A stretch of DNA of 64,000 nt from NCBI RefSeq assembly GCF_013141725.1, contig NZ_WHNZ01000039.1:270295-334294 (forward strand), read 5' to 3'. The notes beneath the pieces were generated by a model, which made no database searches, was not told the origin of the DNA, and worked only from the letters and a program-made list of their open reading frames with translations. Source of the stretch: Paenibacillus planticolens (GTDB taxonomy: Bacteria; Bacillota; Bacilli; Paenibacillales; NBRC-103111). Positions 9,276-17,993 of the stretch are shown here, piece after piece. Within the stretch, counting starts at the first letter, position 1, and every line of letters starts with the position of its first letter. Both the position numbers and the translations under genes were made by a program.

Positions 9276-10106
9276 ATGAATAGTGATAAATTAATTTTGG
9301 ATTTGGGCAGTCACAGCGCCAACGTGTTCAAGAAATCAAACATCGGCATCGAACAGGTGGACGTTCTCACATGGGAGCTGATCGAGAGCGAGGTCTGCCT
9401 CCCGTCTATTGAAGATAAGATTAAGACCTTGCTGTCCGCACAAGGGTCCTTAATCAACGGCTCCTCTCAAGGAACCGTAGAAGCTATCGGAACGGAAGCG
9501 ATGCGAAGATCGCCAATCCTCTCTGAGCATATGAAGGAAATATGCCGGAATCTGCGGATTGCCTATCGGACGATCAGCCAGAAGGAGGAAGCGGAGCTGC
9601 TGCGGAGAGCGATTAGCCAGTCGGACATTCCCAGCCATCTTGACGTGATCAATGTCGGAAGCGGCAGCATTCAGATTATTACGAAGGAATGCGAAGCTCC
9701 CTTTCTCATTCCGTTTGGAACATCCGATCTGAATCAGGAATTCCATTTGCTGAAGCCGCCGCATCAGAGACAGATCACCACCTGCATCAAGTGGCTCTCC
9801 ACGCGCTTGCCCGCATCCTTGGAGCAATTTGCTTTTACCGGCGGTGCGAAGACGTATCTGCGTCATTTCCAGATTGAGCTTGAACAGGATCTCTACTGCT
9901 CAAGAAGCGACTTCACCCAGCTCACAAGACGGCTTGCTGCATGCGATCTCTCGGATTTAGAGGCCGACTCCCCCTTCGATCCCAAGTGGATGCGCAATGC
10001 CATTGCCTCAAACTGTGTTGTCCTCGCGGGTCTCATTAAATCAGGCACCAGCAAATTTATGCCCTCCGATCTGAATATCGCCCATGGCTTCATGAATCAA
10101 TTATAA
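9276..10106 (+). CDS. diverged Ppx/GppA phosphatase-like protein
   Basis: A 276-residue protein with the actin-like fold of exopolyphosphatase/guanosine pentaphosphatase. Matching motifs are LDLGSHSANVF at the N terminus, AIGTEAMRRS, ISQKEEAELL (the family GxEEAxL loop, keeping the Glu pair) and VINVGSGSIQI (family form DIGGGSTE). In the last motif Asp is Asn and the final Glu is Gln, and the protein stops after one Ppx/GppA module, so catalysis may be lost or altered. The start ATG follows GGGTGA. It is transcribed alone between its own promoter and terminator. A role in polyphosphate or (p)ppGpp biology is inference from the family. Confidence 0.7.
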   Translation: MNSDKLILDLGSHSANVFKKSNIGIEQVDVLTWELIESEVCLPSIEDKIKTLLSAQGSLINGSSQGTVEAIGTEAMRRSPILSEHMKEICRNLRIAYRTISQKEEAELLRRAISQSDIPSHLDVINVGSGSIQIITKECEAPFLIPFGTSDLNQEFHLLKPPHQRQITTCIKWLSTRLPASLEQFAFTGGAKTYLRHFQIELEQDLYCSRSDFTQLTRRLAACDLSDLEADSPFDPKWMRNAIASNCVVLAGLIKSGTSKFMPSDLNIAHGFMNQL

Positions 10107-10122
10107 TCCGGATGCTCGCAAT

Positions 10123-10148
10123 AAAAGGGTGCCCGCGGTACCCTTTTG
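10123..10148 (+). terminator. intrinsic terminator after Ppx/GppA-like gene
   Basis: AAAAGGGTRCC-type inverted repeat with an 8-9 bp stem (AAAAGGGT / ACCCTTTT) ending in T4. Confidence 0.75.
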
Positions 10149-10259
10149 ACCAAATCTTAATGTAAATTTGATGTTATCAAAACCCGCCTGTTCACCCCGT
10201 ATTATATAATACAGTGAATATTAGTTGTAATTACATCTATGATAGGTGGGTCCTTACAT

Positions 10260-11252
10260 ATGGCACAAACGATGAAAGCCGCGTTAATCAAGACATACAG
10301 CGGAGTCTCGGGCATTGAGATCGGTGAGACGCCGATTCCCGAGATATCCGGCAACGAAGTCCTTATCAAGGTTCATGCGGCCTCCATTAACCCTGCGGAC
10401 TTATTATTCCTTTCCGGCAATTACGGTATTAAACGGGCACTTCCGTCGGTCGGTGGAATGGAAGGGTGCGGAACGGTCATTGCCACAGGCAACAGCCTCG
10501 TAGCCCGAATGCTGAAAGGAAAACGCGTAGCCTTCGTATCCGAGATTTACGGCTCGTGGTCCGAATATACGAAAGCCAGCGCGATGACGTGCATGGTTCT
10601 GCCCGACCACGTGTCAGATGAGCAGGGCGCTGTCTTCTTCGTCAATCCGGCGAGCGCCATGGCGATGGTGAAGATTGCCAAACAGCACAAGTCCAAAGCG
10701 GTCGTCCAAACGGCCGGAGCGAGCGCGCTGGGCAGAATCCTGGTGAAGCTTGGCAAAGCGGAGGGCATTCCGGTCATTAGTATTGTCCGTAAGGAAGAGC
10801 ATGCCCAGCTCCTTAGAGATCTAGGCGGACAGCATATCGTTAACAGCACTGCCCCCGCTTTCGAAGACGAACTTAAGCGTATGACTCACGCTCTCGGCGC
10901 TACCGTGTGCTTCGATGCCGTGGGCGGAGACTTGACAGGCACCGTGCTCTCGGCGCTGCCGGACGGCTCCACGCTGTTTCAATACGGCCTTCTGGGAGGA
11001 AACACGACGACGATCAACGCCGACGATCTTGTTTTCCGCCAGAAGCGGATCACAGGCTTCTGGGCGTCGGATTGGGTGAAAACACAATCCATCTTTGAAC
11101 TGCTGTCGCTGCAAGGCTCGATGAAAAAATCGGTCGGATCGCAGATCCAGACCGAGATCAGCCAAACGTACTCGCTTTCCCAAACCGCAGATGCGGTCCG
11201 GCAGTACGCCGCCAACATGACCTCAGGCAAAGTACTACTCCTGCCCGTATAG
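10260..11252 (+). CDS. MDR-superfamily zinc-free alcohol dehydrogenase/quinone oxidoreductase
   Basis: A 330-residue medium-chain dehydrogenase. The N-terminal GroES-like domain shows MKAALI...VLIKVHAASINPADLLFLSGNYG and PSVGGMEGCGTV. The Rossmann part has VVQTAGASALGRILVKLGKAEG and VCFDAVGGDLTG. The cysteine cluster of zinc-dependent members is absent, so it belongs to the quinone-oxidoreductase-like side that reduces enones or quinones with NAD(P)H. I chose ATG 10260 because AGGTGGG lies 9 bases upstream; the in-frame ATG at 10239 overlaps that site. It is a single-gene unit with its own terminator. The substrate is unknown. Confidence 0.85.
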   Translation: MAQTMKAALIKTYSGVSGIEIGETPIPEISGNEVLIKVHAASINPADLLFLSGNYGIKRALPSVGGMEGCGTVIATGNSLVARMLKGKRVAFVSEIYGSWSEYTKASAMTCMVLPDHVSDEQGAVFFVNPASAMAMVKIAKQHKSKAVVQTAGASALGRILVKLGKAEGIPVISIVRKEEHAQLLRDLGGQHIVNSTAPAFEDELKRMTHALGATVCFDAVGGDLTGTVLSALPDGSTLFQYGLLGGNTTTINADDLVFRQKRITGFWASDWVKTQSIFELLSLQGSMKKSVGSQIQTEISQTYSLSQTADAVRQYAANMTSGKVLLLPV

Positions 11253-11255
11253 CTA

Positions 11256-11307
11256 AAAAGGGACTGTCCTCCAAGCAGATATTCTTGCTTGAGGAGAGTC
11301 CCTTTTT
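11256..11307 (+). terminator. intrinsic terminator after MDR oxidoreductase
   Basis: Long stem, AAAGGGACTGTCCTCCAAGCA pairing with its near-complement, followed by T5. Confidence 0.9.
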
Positions 11308-11349
11308 GCTGGATTGGCATATCTTCTGGCTGGGTGCGCCCATGTTTAT

Positions 11350-11525
11350 GGGAACTACAGGGCGCTAGATTGAGCAAATCGTGCAATTCCAGGTTTTAGA
11401 GGGAACTACAGGCTCTTATTTGCCCCAATTATCTCCCATTAAGATGAAATGGTGGGAATAGAGGATCATAGTTCCCTCAAAAAGGATAAAGCATCGATGG
11501 GCAGCCAAATAGAGGATCATAGTTC
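11350..11525. repeat. cluster of 51-bp intergenic repeat units, two in each orientation
   Basis: GGGAACTACAGG occurs at 11350 and 11401, exactly 51 bases apart. ATAGAGGATCATAGTT occurs at 11458 and 11509, again 51 bases apart. The second pair is the inverted form of the first (its reverse complement begins AACTATGATCCTC). The cores carry a small palindrome of the GGANNNNNNTTCC kind. The rest of each unit is diverged. No gene fits here. Related units lie at 52.4 kb. Confidence 0.7.
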
Positions 11526-11544
11526 TCCTTCGGCGAAGGCTTGC

Positions 11545-11594
11545 CATTCCTTCCTGCTAGAACCGTGGAGACCTACATTCCTTCCTGCTAGAAC
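11545..11594 (+). repeat. direct repeat (19 bp, two copies 31 bp apart) reaching into the RNase J stop codon
   Basis: CATTCCTTCCTGCTAGAAC is present at 11545-11563 and again, identical, at 11576-11594. The second copy contains the TAG stop codon (11588-11590) and last codon of the ribonuclease J gene, so the first copy looks like a duplicated gene end. Confidence 0.8.
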
Positions 11595-13258
11595 TCTGTA
11601 ATGATCGTGAGAATGACCGGCCGCCGGCCCGTTTTCTCATAAAAGAAACGTCCCAGCACGTCCTTTACGTTAATTTTCAGCACACTCCATTGGTTCAACT
11701 GCTCTTGCCCCGTCTGCAGTCTATTCACCGTATCCGCTGCGAGAATACTCGCTTGGTCGATGAGATCCTCGGACTCCCGCACGTAGACGAATCCTCTAGA
11801 GATGATATCGGGGCCCGATAAAATTTTGCCGTCTGTTTTGCTTAGCAGGAGAACGACGATCAGAATTCCCTCCTCCGAAAGCTGCTTCCGGTCGCGCAGC
11901 ACAATATTCCCTACATCGCCCAAACCATCGACCAGCGTATTGCCTGCGGTGACTTTGCGGCTCTGCGTTGCTGCTTCCCCTTTGATATCTACAACGTCAC
12001 CATTCTTCAAAATGAAAATGTTTGCAGGCTCGACGCCGACAGATTCCGCCAAAATACGGTGCTGATGCAGCATACGGTACTCGCCGTGAATGGGAATAAA
12101 ATACTTCGGCTTCATGAGCGTCAGCATGAGTTTAAGCTCTTCCTGGCTGCCATGGCCGGAAACATGCATGCCGGTATGCGAGCTTGAGCCATAGACGACC
12201 TCCGCCCCAAGGCTAAACAAATTGTCTACTGTTTTGGATACATTGCGTTCATTGCCCGGAATCGGCGATGAGGATAGGATGACCGTATCTCCCCGGAGGA
12301 TTTCTACATTCCTGTAGTTCGAACGGGATAGCCGCGACAAGGCGGCCATCGGCTCTCCCTGACTGCCTGTACATAGAATGGCAACGCGATCGGGTGCCAG
12401 ACTGCCAATCTCGCCCGCTTCCACCAGCATGCCGTCAGGAACAGTCAGATAGCCAAGCTCGGAAGCGACTTTCACGACGTTCACCATACTGCGGCCGAGC
12501 AAAGCCAGCCTGCGGTTCGTCGCTTCCGCGGCGTCAATAATTTGTTGCAGCCTGTGCACATTGGAAGCGAAGGTGGCAATGAACACTTTTTGCTTAGCCT
12601 TATGAAAAGCCTCCTCGATGTGCTTCCCTACCTGGCTTTCAGAAGGCGTATAGCCCGGGCGCTCCGCATTCGTGCTCTCGGATAGCAGAAGCATAACTCC
12701 TTTAGAGCCGATCTCCGCCATTTTATGAATATCCGGATATTGATTATTGACCGGCGTAAGGTCGAACTTGAAATCTCCCGTATGGACAACCGTTCCCTCC
12801 GGGGTATGGAAAACAACCCCCAAACAATCGGGAATGCTGTGGTTTGTCTTGAAAAAGGTGGACGTGATGCCGCCCAGCTCAATCGTCGAATCGGAGCTAA
12901 TCTCGATGAGCTCCGTATTGGCAAGCAGGCGGGCTTCCCTCAGCTTGCCTTCTATGAGCCCAAGCGTTAAGCGGGTTGCATAGATCGGCACATTGATTTG
13001 TTTCCGAATATAGGGAATGCCCCCGATATGATCTTCATGTCCATGCGTAATCACCAGCGCACGGACCTTGTCGCTATTTTCAAGCAAATAGGTGATGTCA
13101 GGTACGATGAGATCGACGCCAAGCAAGGTTTCATCCGGGAATTTGGAGCCGCAGTCAATGACCACAATATCATTTGCATACTGGACGACATACATATTTT
13201 TACCGATCTCGTTGATGCCGCCTAAGGAGAAGACCGATAATTGATTCAGCTTGCTCAC
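11588..13258 (-). CDS. ribonuclease J
   Basis: A metallo-beta-lactamase/beta-CASP ribonuclease (endo- and 5'-exonuclease) of mRNA decay and rRNA maturation. Visible motifs are SLGGINEIGKNMYVV at the N terminus, the metal-binding ITHGHEDHIGG near residue 70, HTGDFKFD, the beta-CASP segments IATFASNVHRLQQII, ILCTGSQGEPMAALSRL and SSPIPGNE, then HVSGHGSQEE and PIHGEYRM. I chose GTG 13258 because a GGGGGGT ribosome site lies 10 bases upstream and the resulting 556 residues match the family's ~555. Codons further upstream are open but do not look like RNase J. It is probably transcribed alone, after a weak terminator behind kdpE. Confidence 0.92.
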   Translation of the reverse strand: MSKLNQLSVFSLGGINEIGKNMYVVQYANDIVVIDCGSKFPDETLLGVDLIVPDITYLLENSDKVRALVITHGHEDHIGGIPYIRKQINVPIYATRLTLGLIEGKLREARLLANTELIEISSDSTIELGGITSTFFKTNHSIPDCLGVVFHTPEGTVVHTGDFKFDLTPVNNQYPDIHKMAEIGSKGVMLLLSESTNAERPGYTPSESQVGKHIEEAFHKAKQKVFIATFASNVHRLQQIIDAAEATNRRLALLGRSMVNVVKVASELGYLTVPDGMLVEAGEIGSLAPDRVAILCTGSQGEPMAALSRLSRSNYRNVEILRGDTVILSSSPIPGNERNVSKTVDNLFSLGAEVVYGSSSHTGMHVSGHGSQEELKLMLTLMKPKYFIPIHGEYRMLHQHRILAESVGVEPANIFILKNGDVVDIKGEAATQSRKVTAGNTLVDGLGDVGNIVLRDRKQLSEEGILIVVLLLSKTDGKILSGPDIISRGFVYVRESEDLIDQASILAADTVNRLQTGQEQLNQWSVLKINVKDVLGRFFYEKTGRRPVILTIITEF

Positions 13259-13332
13259 CTTAAACTTACCCCCCATGTCACTTTCATTTGCGTTAATTTT
13301 CCACAAGCGGGAGGGAAGTATACGACTTATGG

Positions 13333-13376
13333 AAAATCCCTCTAACAACAAGCAGAAGCTTGCCATTAAAGGGATT
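13333..13376 (-). terminator. possible terminator between kdpE and RNase J gene
   Basis: On the minus strand AATCCCTTTAA pairs with TTAGAGGGATT around an inner GGCAAGC/GCTTGTT stem, followed by only TTTT. It marks the likely end of the kdp transcript. Confidence 0.5.
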
Positions 13377-13388
13377 ATTGAACTACGG

Positions 13389-14084
13389 CTACTCCTGCCA
13401 AGCAAATCGATATCCGATTCCGGGTTCCGTGAGAATATATTGGGGCCTTGTGGGATCTTCCTCAATCTTCTTCCGCAAATGGCCGACGTACACTCGCAAA
13501 TATTGGCTGTCAGATTCATACTGCGAGCCGCCCCAAACCTGCTTAAGCAGCTGCCGGTGTGTCATCACGCGTCCGGCGTTAAGGGCCAGCACTTTTAACA
13601 AATCGTATTCGGTAGGCGTCAGCTTAAGCTTCTCGCCATGCAGCTCCACGGCCCGCTGCGCCAAATCAATGACGAGATGGCCCAGCCTCAGCACCGGCTC
13701 ATCCGGCGACTTGGCGATATGCCGCAAAGCGACCCGCATCCGAGCCATAAATTCGCCCATCCCAAACGGCTTCGTCACATAATCGTCCGCCCCCCGGTCC
13801 AAAGCAGCCACCTTATCCGGCTCCTGATCTTTCGCGGTAAGGATAATAATCGGAACCTGCGACCATTCCCGAATATGCCCCAAGACCTCCATCCCCGTCA
13901 TATCGGGTAAGCCAAGATCAAGAACAATCAGATCGGGGCGCACCATCGTGGCCTGCAGCAGGCCTTCTTGCCCTGTGGCAGCTTCCGACGCATCGTAGCC
14001 ATGCGCAGTTAACGTAACCCGCAGCAATTTGCGGATTTGCGCCTCGTCATCAATGATTAATATTTTCGCCCCTGTAAGTGTCAT
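13389..14084 (-). CDS. kdpE: KdpE, response regulator of the kdp potassium operon
   Basis: An OmpR-family regulator of 231 residues: receiver with ILIIDDEAQIRKLLR, phospho-acceptor LIVLDLGLPDMTG and lysine in VTKPF, then a winged helix (LTPTEYDLLKVLALNAGRVMTHRQLL, VYVGHLRKKIEEDP, TEPGIGYRF), all typical of KdpE. I chose ATG 14084 because GGAG lies 6 bases upstream and the length fits the family; the start overlaps the end of the kinase gene by 35 bases, so the two are translationally coupled. It is the last gene of the kdp operon, whose promoter it would activate at low potassium or under osmotic stress. Confidence 0.93.
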   Translation of the reverse strand: MTLTGAKILIIDDEAQIRKLLRVTLTAHGYDASEAATGQEGLLQATMVRPDLIVLDLGLPDMTGMEVLGHIREWSQVPIIILTAKDQEPDKVAALDRGADDYVTKPFGMGEFMARMRVALRHIAKSPDEPVLRLGHLVIDLAQRAVELHGEKLKLTPTEYDLLKVLALNAGRVMTHRQLLKQVWGGSQYESDSQYLRVYVGHLRKKIEEDPTRPQYILTEPGIGYRFAWQE

Positions 14085-15615
14085 ATCCATCTCCATCTTT
14101 CTCAGCAAATTGAAGCGGCAGGCTGATGCGAAAAACCGTTCCCTGCGGCTCGTTTTTGCTCGCCGTAATTTGCCCGCCATGCGCCTCCACAATACTTTTG
14201 CAGATTGCAAGCCCTAAGCCTGTTCCGGGAATATGCTTCGTCAACTGCCCTCTGTAGAACTTCTCGAACACGCGCTGGAATTCTCCCGGAGCCATGCCGA
14301 TCCCCTTATCCCCAATGGACAAATGAAGCATCTCCCGGTCGTAGTCCGCCTCAATAACAATCTCGCTTCCTTCCGGCGAATACTTGATGCTATTGCTGAG
14401 CACATTGATCAGTACTTGTTCGATCAGCACATCATCCACGGGAACCGATGGAAGTTCGGGAGCAAAGCGAATGCTCACCTTTCTGCTCTGCAAAGCATCC
14501 CCCAACTGCGCAAGCGCAACGCCCACAATGTCTTCGATGCCGCACCACATTTTATTGAGCCGCAGCATGCCGCTTTCAATCCGAACCATGCCCAACAGAT
14601 TGCCTACCAGCCGGTTCATCCGGGTCGAACCCTCGCGAATCGTAAGCAGCAGCTCGCGTCTGTCTTCCGGGCTAAACACGGCTTCCCCTTCTAACAGGCC
14701 GGTCACCGAGCCGATGATAGCGGCCAATGGCGTCCTTAGCTCGTGCGAAAGAGAGTCCAGAAGTGCCGTCCTGAGCTTCTCCGACTCCGCCGTAAGCTGC
14801 GCCACTTTCGCTTCATTCGCCAGTTTGACGCGCGATATCGCCACCGCCGCCAAGTCCGCGAGCGCTTCGATGGTCCGAAGCAGCTCCGGCATTTGGGGCA
14901 GGCTGTAATCGCGGGCATCGACGGCTAATACGCCGTGCATTTGGCGAGCCGTATGCAGGGGGACGTGAAGCTGGGACGACTCCCGCAAGGCTGCTGTCCC
15001 GCGGCCTGCCAGCGCCTGATGCTCGTATACCCAAGCCGCGATGGACAAATGCGATTCATCCTTCGCCCACTCGAAGCCATCCTTGGAATAGGCTTCTACT
15101 TGCTGCACGCCCAGCGCATTCGGCAAAATGATGGCAACCCTCGTATTCAGCGTATCGGAAACATGCTGCACGATATGGTGAAGCAGTACGTCGATATCTG
15201 AGATCGCCGTAATTTTCCGGCTTAGCTCATACAAGGCAGCTGTGCTCGCCTCACGCTGCTGCGCTTGGTGAAATTGGTCCCGGAGCTTGGAGGCCAAGCT
15301 CGCGGTCAGGGCAGCAACGGATAAAAAGACAAGAAAGGAGATCAAGTAACGCAAATCGGCAACGCTAAGACTAAATAAGGGAGGAACGAATAAGAAATCG
15401 AACGACAATACCCCTGCGGCCGCAGCGAAAAAAGAGGGGCCTCTCCCCCAACGTACGGCACTGAAAAGAACCGGAACTAAATAAAGAAGCGCAATATTCA
15501 CAAGCCCCAGAAAGGAGCCGAATGTTTTGAAAAATACGGTTGCAAGGGCAATGAAAAGAGCTGTGCTCCCATACGCTTGCCAGCTAACCCAGCCATCCAT
15601 GCGTTTATTCGTCAT
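14050..15615 (-). CDS. kdpD: KdpD-like sensor kinase half (DUF4118, GAF, HisKA, HATPase), lacking the KdpD N-terminal domain
   Basis: A 521-residue protein equal to the C-terminal half of classical KdpD. Four membrane segments (DUF4118, ~15-120) are followed by a GAF region (~145-265), HisKA with LLDSLSHELRTPLAAIIG near 285-300, and HATPase (INVLSNSIKYSP, GDKGIGM, GTGLGLAICK). The cytoplasmic KdpD sensor and Usp domains are missing; they are encoded by the separate upstream gene, which ends 4 bases before this ATG. The boundary has a clean stop and start and no sign of a frameshift, so this is a true gene fission. It should phosphorylate KdpE. Confidence 0.92.
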   Translation of the reverse strand: MTNKRMDGWVSWQAYGSTALFIALATVFFKTFGSFLGLVNIALLYLVPVLFSAVRWGRGPSFFAAAAGVLSFDFLFVPPLFSLSVADLRYLISFLVFLSVAALTASLASKLRDQFHQAQQREASTAALYELSRKITAISDIDVLLHHIVQHVSDTLNTRVAIILPNALGVQQVEAYSKDGFEWAKDESHLSIAAWVYEHQALAGRGTAALRESSQLHVPLHTARQMHGVLAVDARDYSLPQMPELLRTIEALADLAAVAISRVKLANEAKVAQLTAESEKLRTALLDSLSHELRTPLAAIIGSVTGLLEGEAVFSPEDRRELLLTIREGSTRMNRLVGNLLGMVRIESGMLRLNKMWCGIEDIVGVALAQLGDALQSRKVSIRFAPELPSVPVDDVLIEQVLINVLSNSIKYSPEGSEIVIEADYDREMLHLSIGDKGIGMAPGEFQRVFEKFYRGQLTKHIPGTGLGLAICKSIVEAHGGQITASKNEPQGTVFRISLPLQFAEKDGDGYDTYRGENINH

Positions 15616-15619
15616 ATCG

Positions 15620-17926
15620 TCATTTTACCTTATTTCCCGATGTTTGCCACATCGCATAGTCAGCAACAATCAGTACATCCATCTGGCGGGCTAATGGCAG
15701 CAGCTTACGGACCATCGCATCTTTCCATACGATGATTTGCGTCGCTCCCGCTCCGCTTGCCAGAGCGGCAAACACTTGCGGAATCTGTTTACGGCTTGCG
15801 ACCTCCGTATAGGAAAACTCGCCCCCCAATGTGGCGGTCAATTTCTCCAAAGCCTCCAGCCTGGGTCCAAGCTCGCCGTCGGCGCCCCTTGCGATAAAGC
15901 TTACATGCCATGCGGCTTTCAACCGATGGGCGATGCGAAAGCCCCGGCGAATCAAACGGTCGGCTTGAGCGCTTTCCGTCACGCACACATAGATCACTTC
16001 TTTCCTTCGCCATGGTCCGCGAAGCGAGCTTTTCCGCTCCATCGACTCCAACCGCTCATCGACGTCGTCCGCAATTTCGCGCAGCGCAAGCTCCCGCAGG
16101 GCAATCAGATTGCCCGTTTTGAAAAAATGACGGAGCGCCTGCTCGACCTTGGCCATTGCATAAATTTTGCCCTCTCTCATGCGCAGCTGCAGGGCTCCGG
16201 GGGCGACGTCGATGAGCTGCACCTCATCCGCAGCTCGAAGCAGGCTGTCCGGGACCGTTTCCCGCACGCGAATCCCTGTGATTTGTTCCACTGCGTCATT
16301 CAAGCTCTCCAGATGCTGTACGTTCACGGTCGCAATGACCGAAATACCCGCCTCCAGAATGTCCAGCACATCTTCAAATCGTTTCTTGTGCTTGCTCCCG
16401 GGTACATTCGTATGCGCCAATTCGTCGACCAAGACCACTTCCGGCCGCAGACGGATAATCGCTTCCGTACCCATTTCCTCAAGCCGTACATTCTGATACG
16501 GAATTTCCGCCCTCGGGACGATCTCCAGCTCGCCAATCTGCTGAATAGTCTCTTTGCGCCCATGCGTTTCGAGCAAGCTGATCTTCACGTCGATTCCCTT
16601 CTTGAGCAAATCATTGCCTTCCCGCAGCATGGTGTACGTCTTGCCAACGCCGGGGGCGGCTCCGATGTAAACCTTGAAGCGGCCGCGTTTGATTTTCTCG
16701 ATCTTCGCTTGCACTTCCTGCCTGCTTAAACGCTTATATTTGTAAGGCTCCTTAACGGCTTGGATGTGAGCGGGAAGAATGCGTTCCCCCTCTTGGGAAG
16801 CCCGGTCGGCCACTAAGAACAGGTCGATATTTTTCGTTCTTTTGAGCAAGCCATTGATGACGGAGCCTTGCACCAAAGTTTGCCACCGCGTTTGCCGGGA
16901 ATGCCCCATGACAATGCGCGTGACTTTATGGCTGGTCGCATAATCAACCAGCATTTGCGGGATGCAGCGGCGGTTCCGCAGCGGAAGCTCCTCAAATTTG
17001 GCGCCGATTTTCTCCACAAGCTTCATCATAGATCTGCGGAAGGCCGCCCCTTCCTTCGTAAGCGGCTTATTCACTTTGCGCAGTGTGATCACATGCAGGT
17101 CGCCATTCAGTCTTTTGGCGATCTGCTGTCCCCGGCGCACATAAATGGAGCCGTTCCAATGATATTGCGTGGTGACCAATATCCGCTCCATCGCTCCGGA
17201 AGGTCCGGAGAAGCCCATTTGTTCGCGGTGCTCCTCCAAGGATTCGTTGACATCCTCCGCTACCAGACGCAGCGCCAGCTCCCGCAATACCCCCAAGTTG
17301 CCGCGCTTGAAGACGGCAGCCGCTTGATTGCCCTTGAGATGCCCGGCTTCGAGCCGATTCAGTATCATCTCCGGCGTCGCGTCGATTAACCGGACCTCAT
17401 CCGCCAGTTCCAACGTGTCGGAGGGAACGCAGTGAGCCACTTCGATGCCTGTCAGCTTATGCGCAACTTCCATCGCCTCTTCCAACTCATACACATTCAC
17501 TGTGGTAATGACACTGATGTCATGGGAGAGTAAGAACTTGATATCCTCCAGCCTTGTCGGAAAAGGGGCATCGGAACGGTTCCGATGGGCTAACCCGTCT
17601 ACGAGGACAACCTCCGGATTTCTTTGGATCAACGCATCCAAATTCAAATCTTTTTGTTCCACGCCGTCCTTCATCCAATGAATGCTCGGCACCCGCTCCA
17701 AATCGCCCAGCTGTTCCACGGTTTCCGGTCTCTGCAGCGTCGAGACCGCACAGATGACTACATCGATGCCTTGGCCTTTCAGGTTATGCCCCTCCCGAAG
17801 CATATGATACGTTTTCCCTGAGCCGCTGACCGCTCCTATATAAATTTTCAAGCTGCCGCGATGCAGTTTGGATATGGAGATTAAAATCTCTTCCGGTGTT
17901 TTTCGTTTGAACCCGTCCACAGGCAT
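15620..17926 (-). CDS. kdpD: stand-alone KdpD sensor protein with tandem-duplicated KdpD-Usp units
   Basis: A 768-residue soluble protein made of two successive copies of the KdpD N-terminal sensor plus Usp domain and no kinase. Copy 2 (~400-765) is canonical, with Walker A GAAPGVGKTYTMLREG (~422) and VLVDELAHTNVPGSKHKKR. Copy 1 (~10-385) is altered: GAVSGSGKTYHMLREG (~31-39) keeps the GSGKT core but the second motif is VLVDGLAHRN, losing the acidic residue and the basic patch. The Usp domains of KdpD bind c-di-AMP in Staphylococcus aureus. I chose ATG 17926 because AGAGGAG lies upstream; the GTG 36 bases earlier has none. It must act in trans on the kinase encoded next. Confidence 0.9.
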   Translation of the reverse strand: MPVDGFKRKTPEEILISISKLHRGSLKIYIGAVSGSGKTYHMLREGHNLKGQGIDVVICAVSTLQRPETVEQLGDLERVPSIHWMKDGVEQKDLNLDALIQRNPEVVLVDGLAHRNRSDAPFPTRLEDIKFLLSHDISVITTVNVYELEEAMEVAHKLTGIEVAHCVPSDTLELADEVRLIDATPEMILNRLEAGHLKGNQAAAVFKRGNLGVLRELALRLVAEDVNESLEEHREQMGFSGPSGAMERILVTTQYHWNGSIYVRRGQQIAKRLNGDLHVITLRKVNKPLTKEGAAFRRSMMKLVEKIGAKFEELPLRNRRCIPQMLVDYATSHKVTRIVMGHSRQTRWQTLVQGSVINGLLKRTKNIDLFLVADRASQEGERILPAHIQAVKEPYKYKRLSRQEVQAKIEKIKRGRFKVYIGAAPGVGKTYTMLREGNDLLKKGIDVKISLLETHGRKETIQQIGELEIVPRAEIPYQNVRLEEMGTEAIIRLRPEVVLVDELAHTNVPGSKHKKRFEDVLDILEAGISVIATVNVQHLESLNDAVEQITGIRVRETVPDSLLRAADEVQLIDVAPGALQLRMREGKIYAMAKVEQALRHFFKTGNLIALRELALREIADDVDERLESMERKSSLRGPWRRKEVIYVCVTESAQADRLIRRGFRIAHRLKAAWHVSFIARGADGELGPRLEALEKLTATLGGEFSYTEVASRKQIPQVFAALASGAGATQIIVWKDAMVRKLLPLARQMDVLIVADYAMWQTSGNKVK

Positions 17927-17993
17927 CCTGCTCCTCTTTCCTGAAAATAGCGCAGAAACCACTCGCCATTGTGTGGGAGTGGTTCCCTGCCGA

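Noticed and set aside
11350..11525. CRISPR array
   Set aside because: Repeats occur in two orientations, are only partly conserved, have short palindromic cores and no unique spacers, and no cas gene is present.
15615..15622. A frameshift splitting one KdpD gene into two
   Set aside because: The sensor half is complete and duplicated, ends at a clean stop, and the kinase half begins with its own start 4 bases later and a normal DUF4118 segment. No frame restoration would give a usual KdpD.
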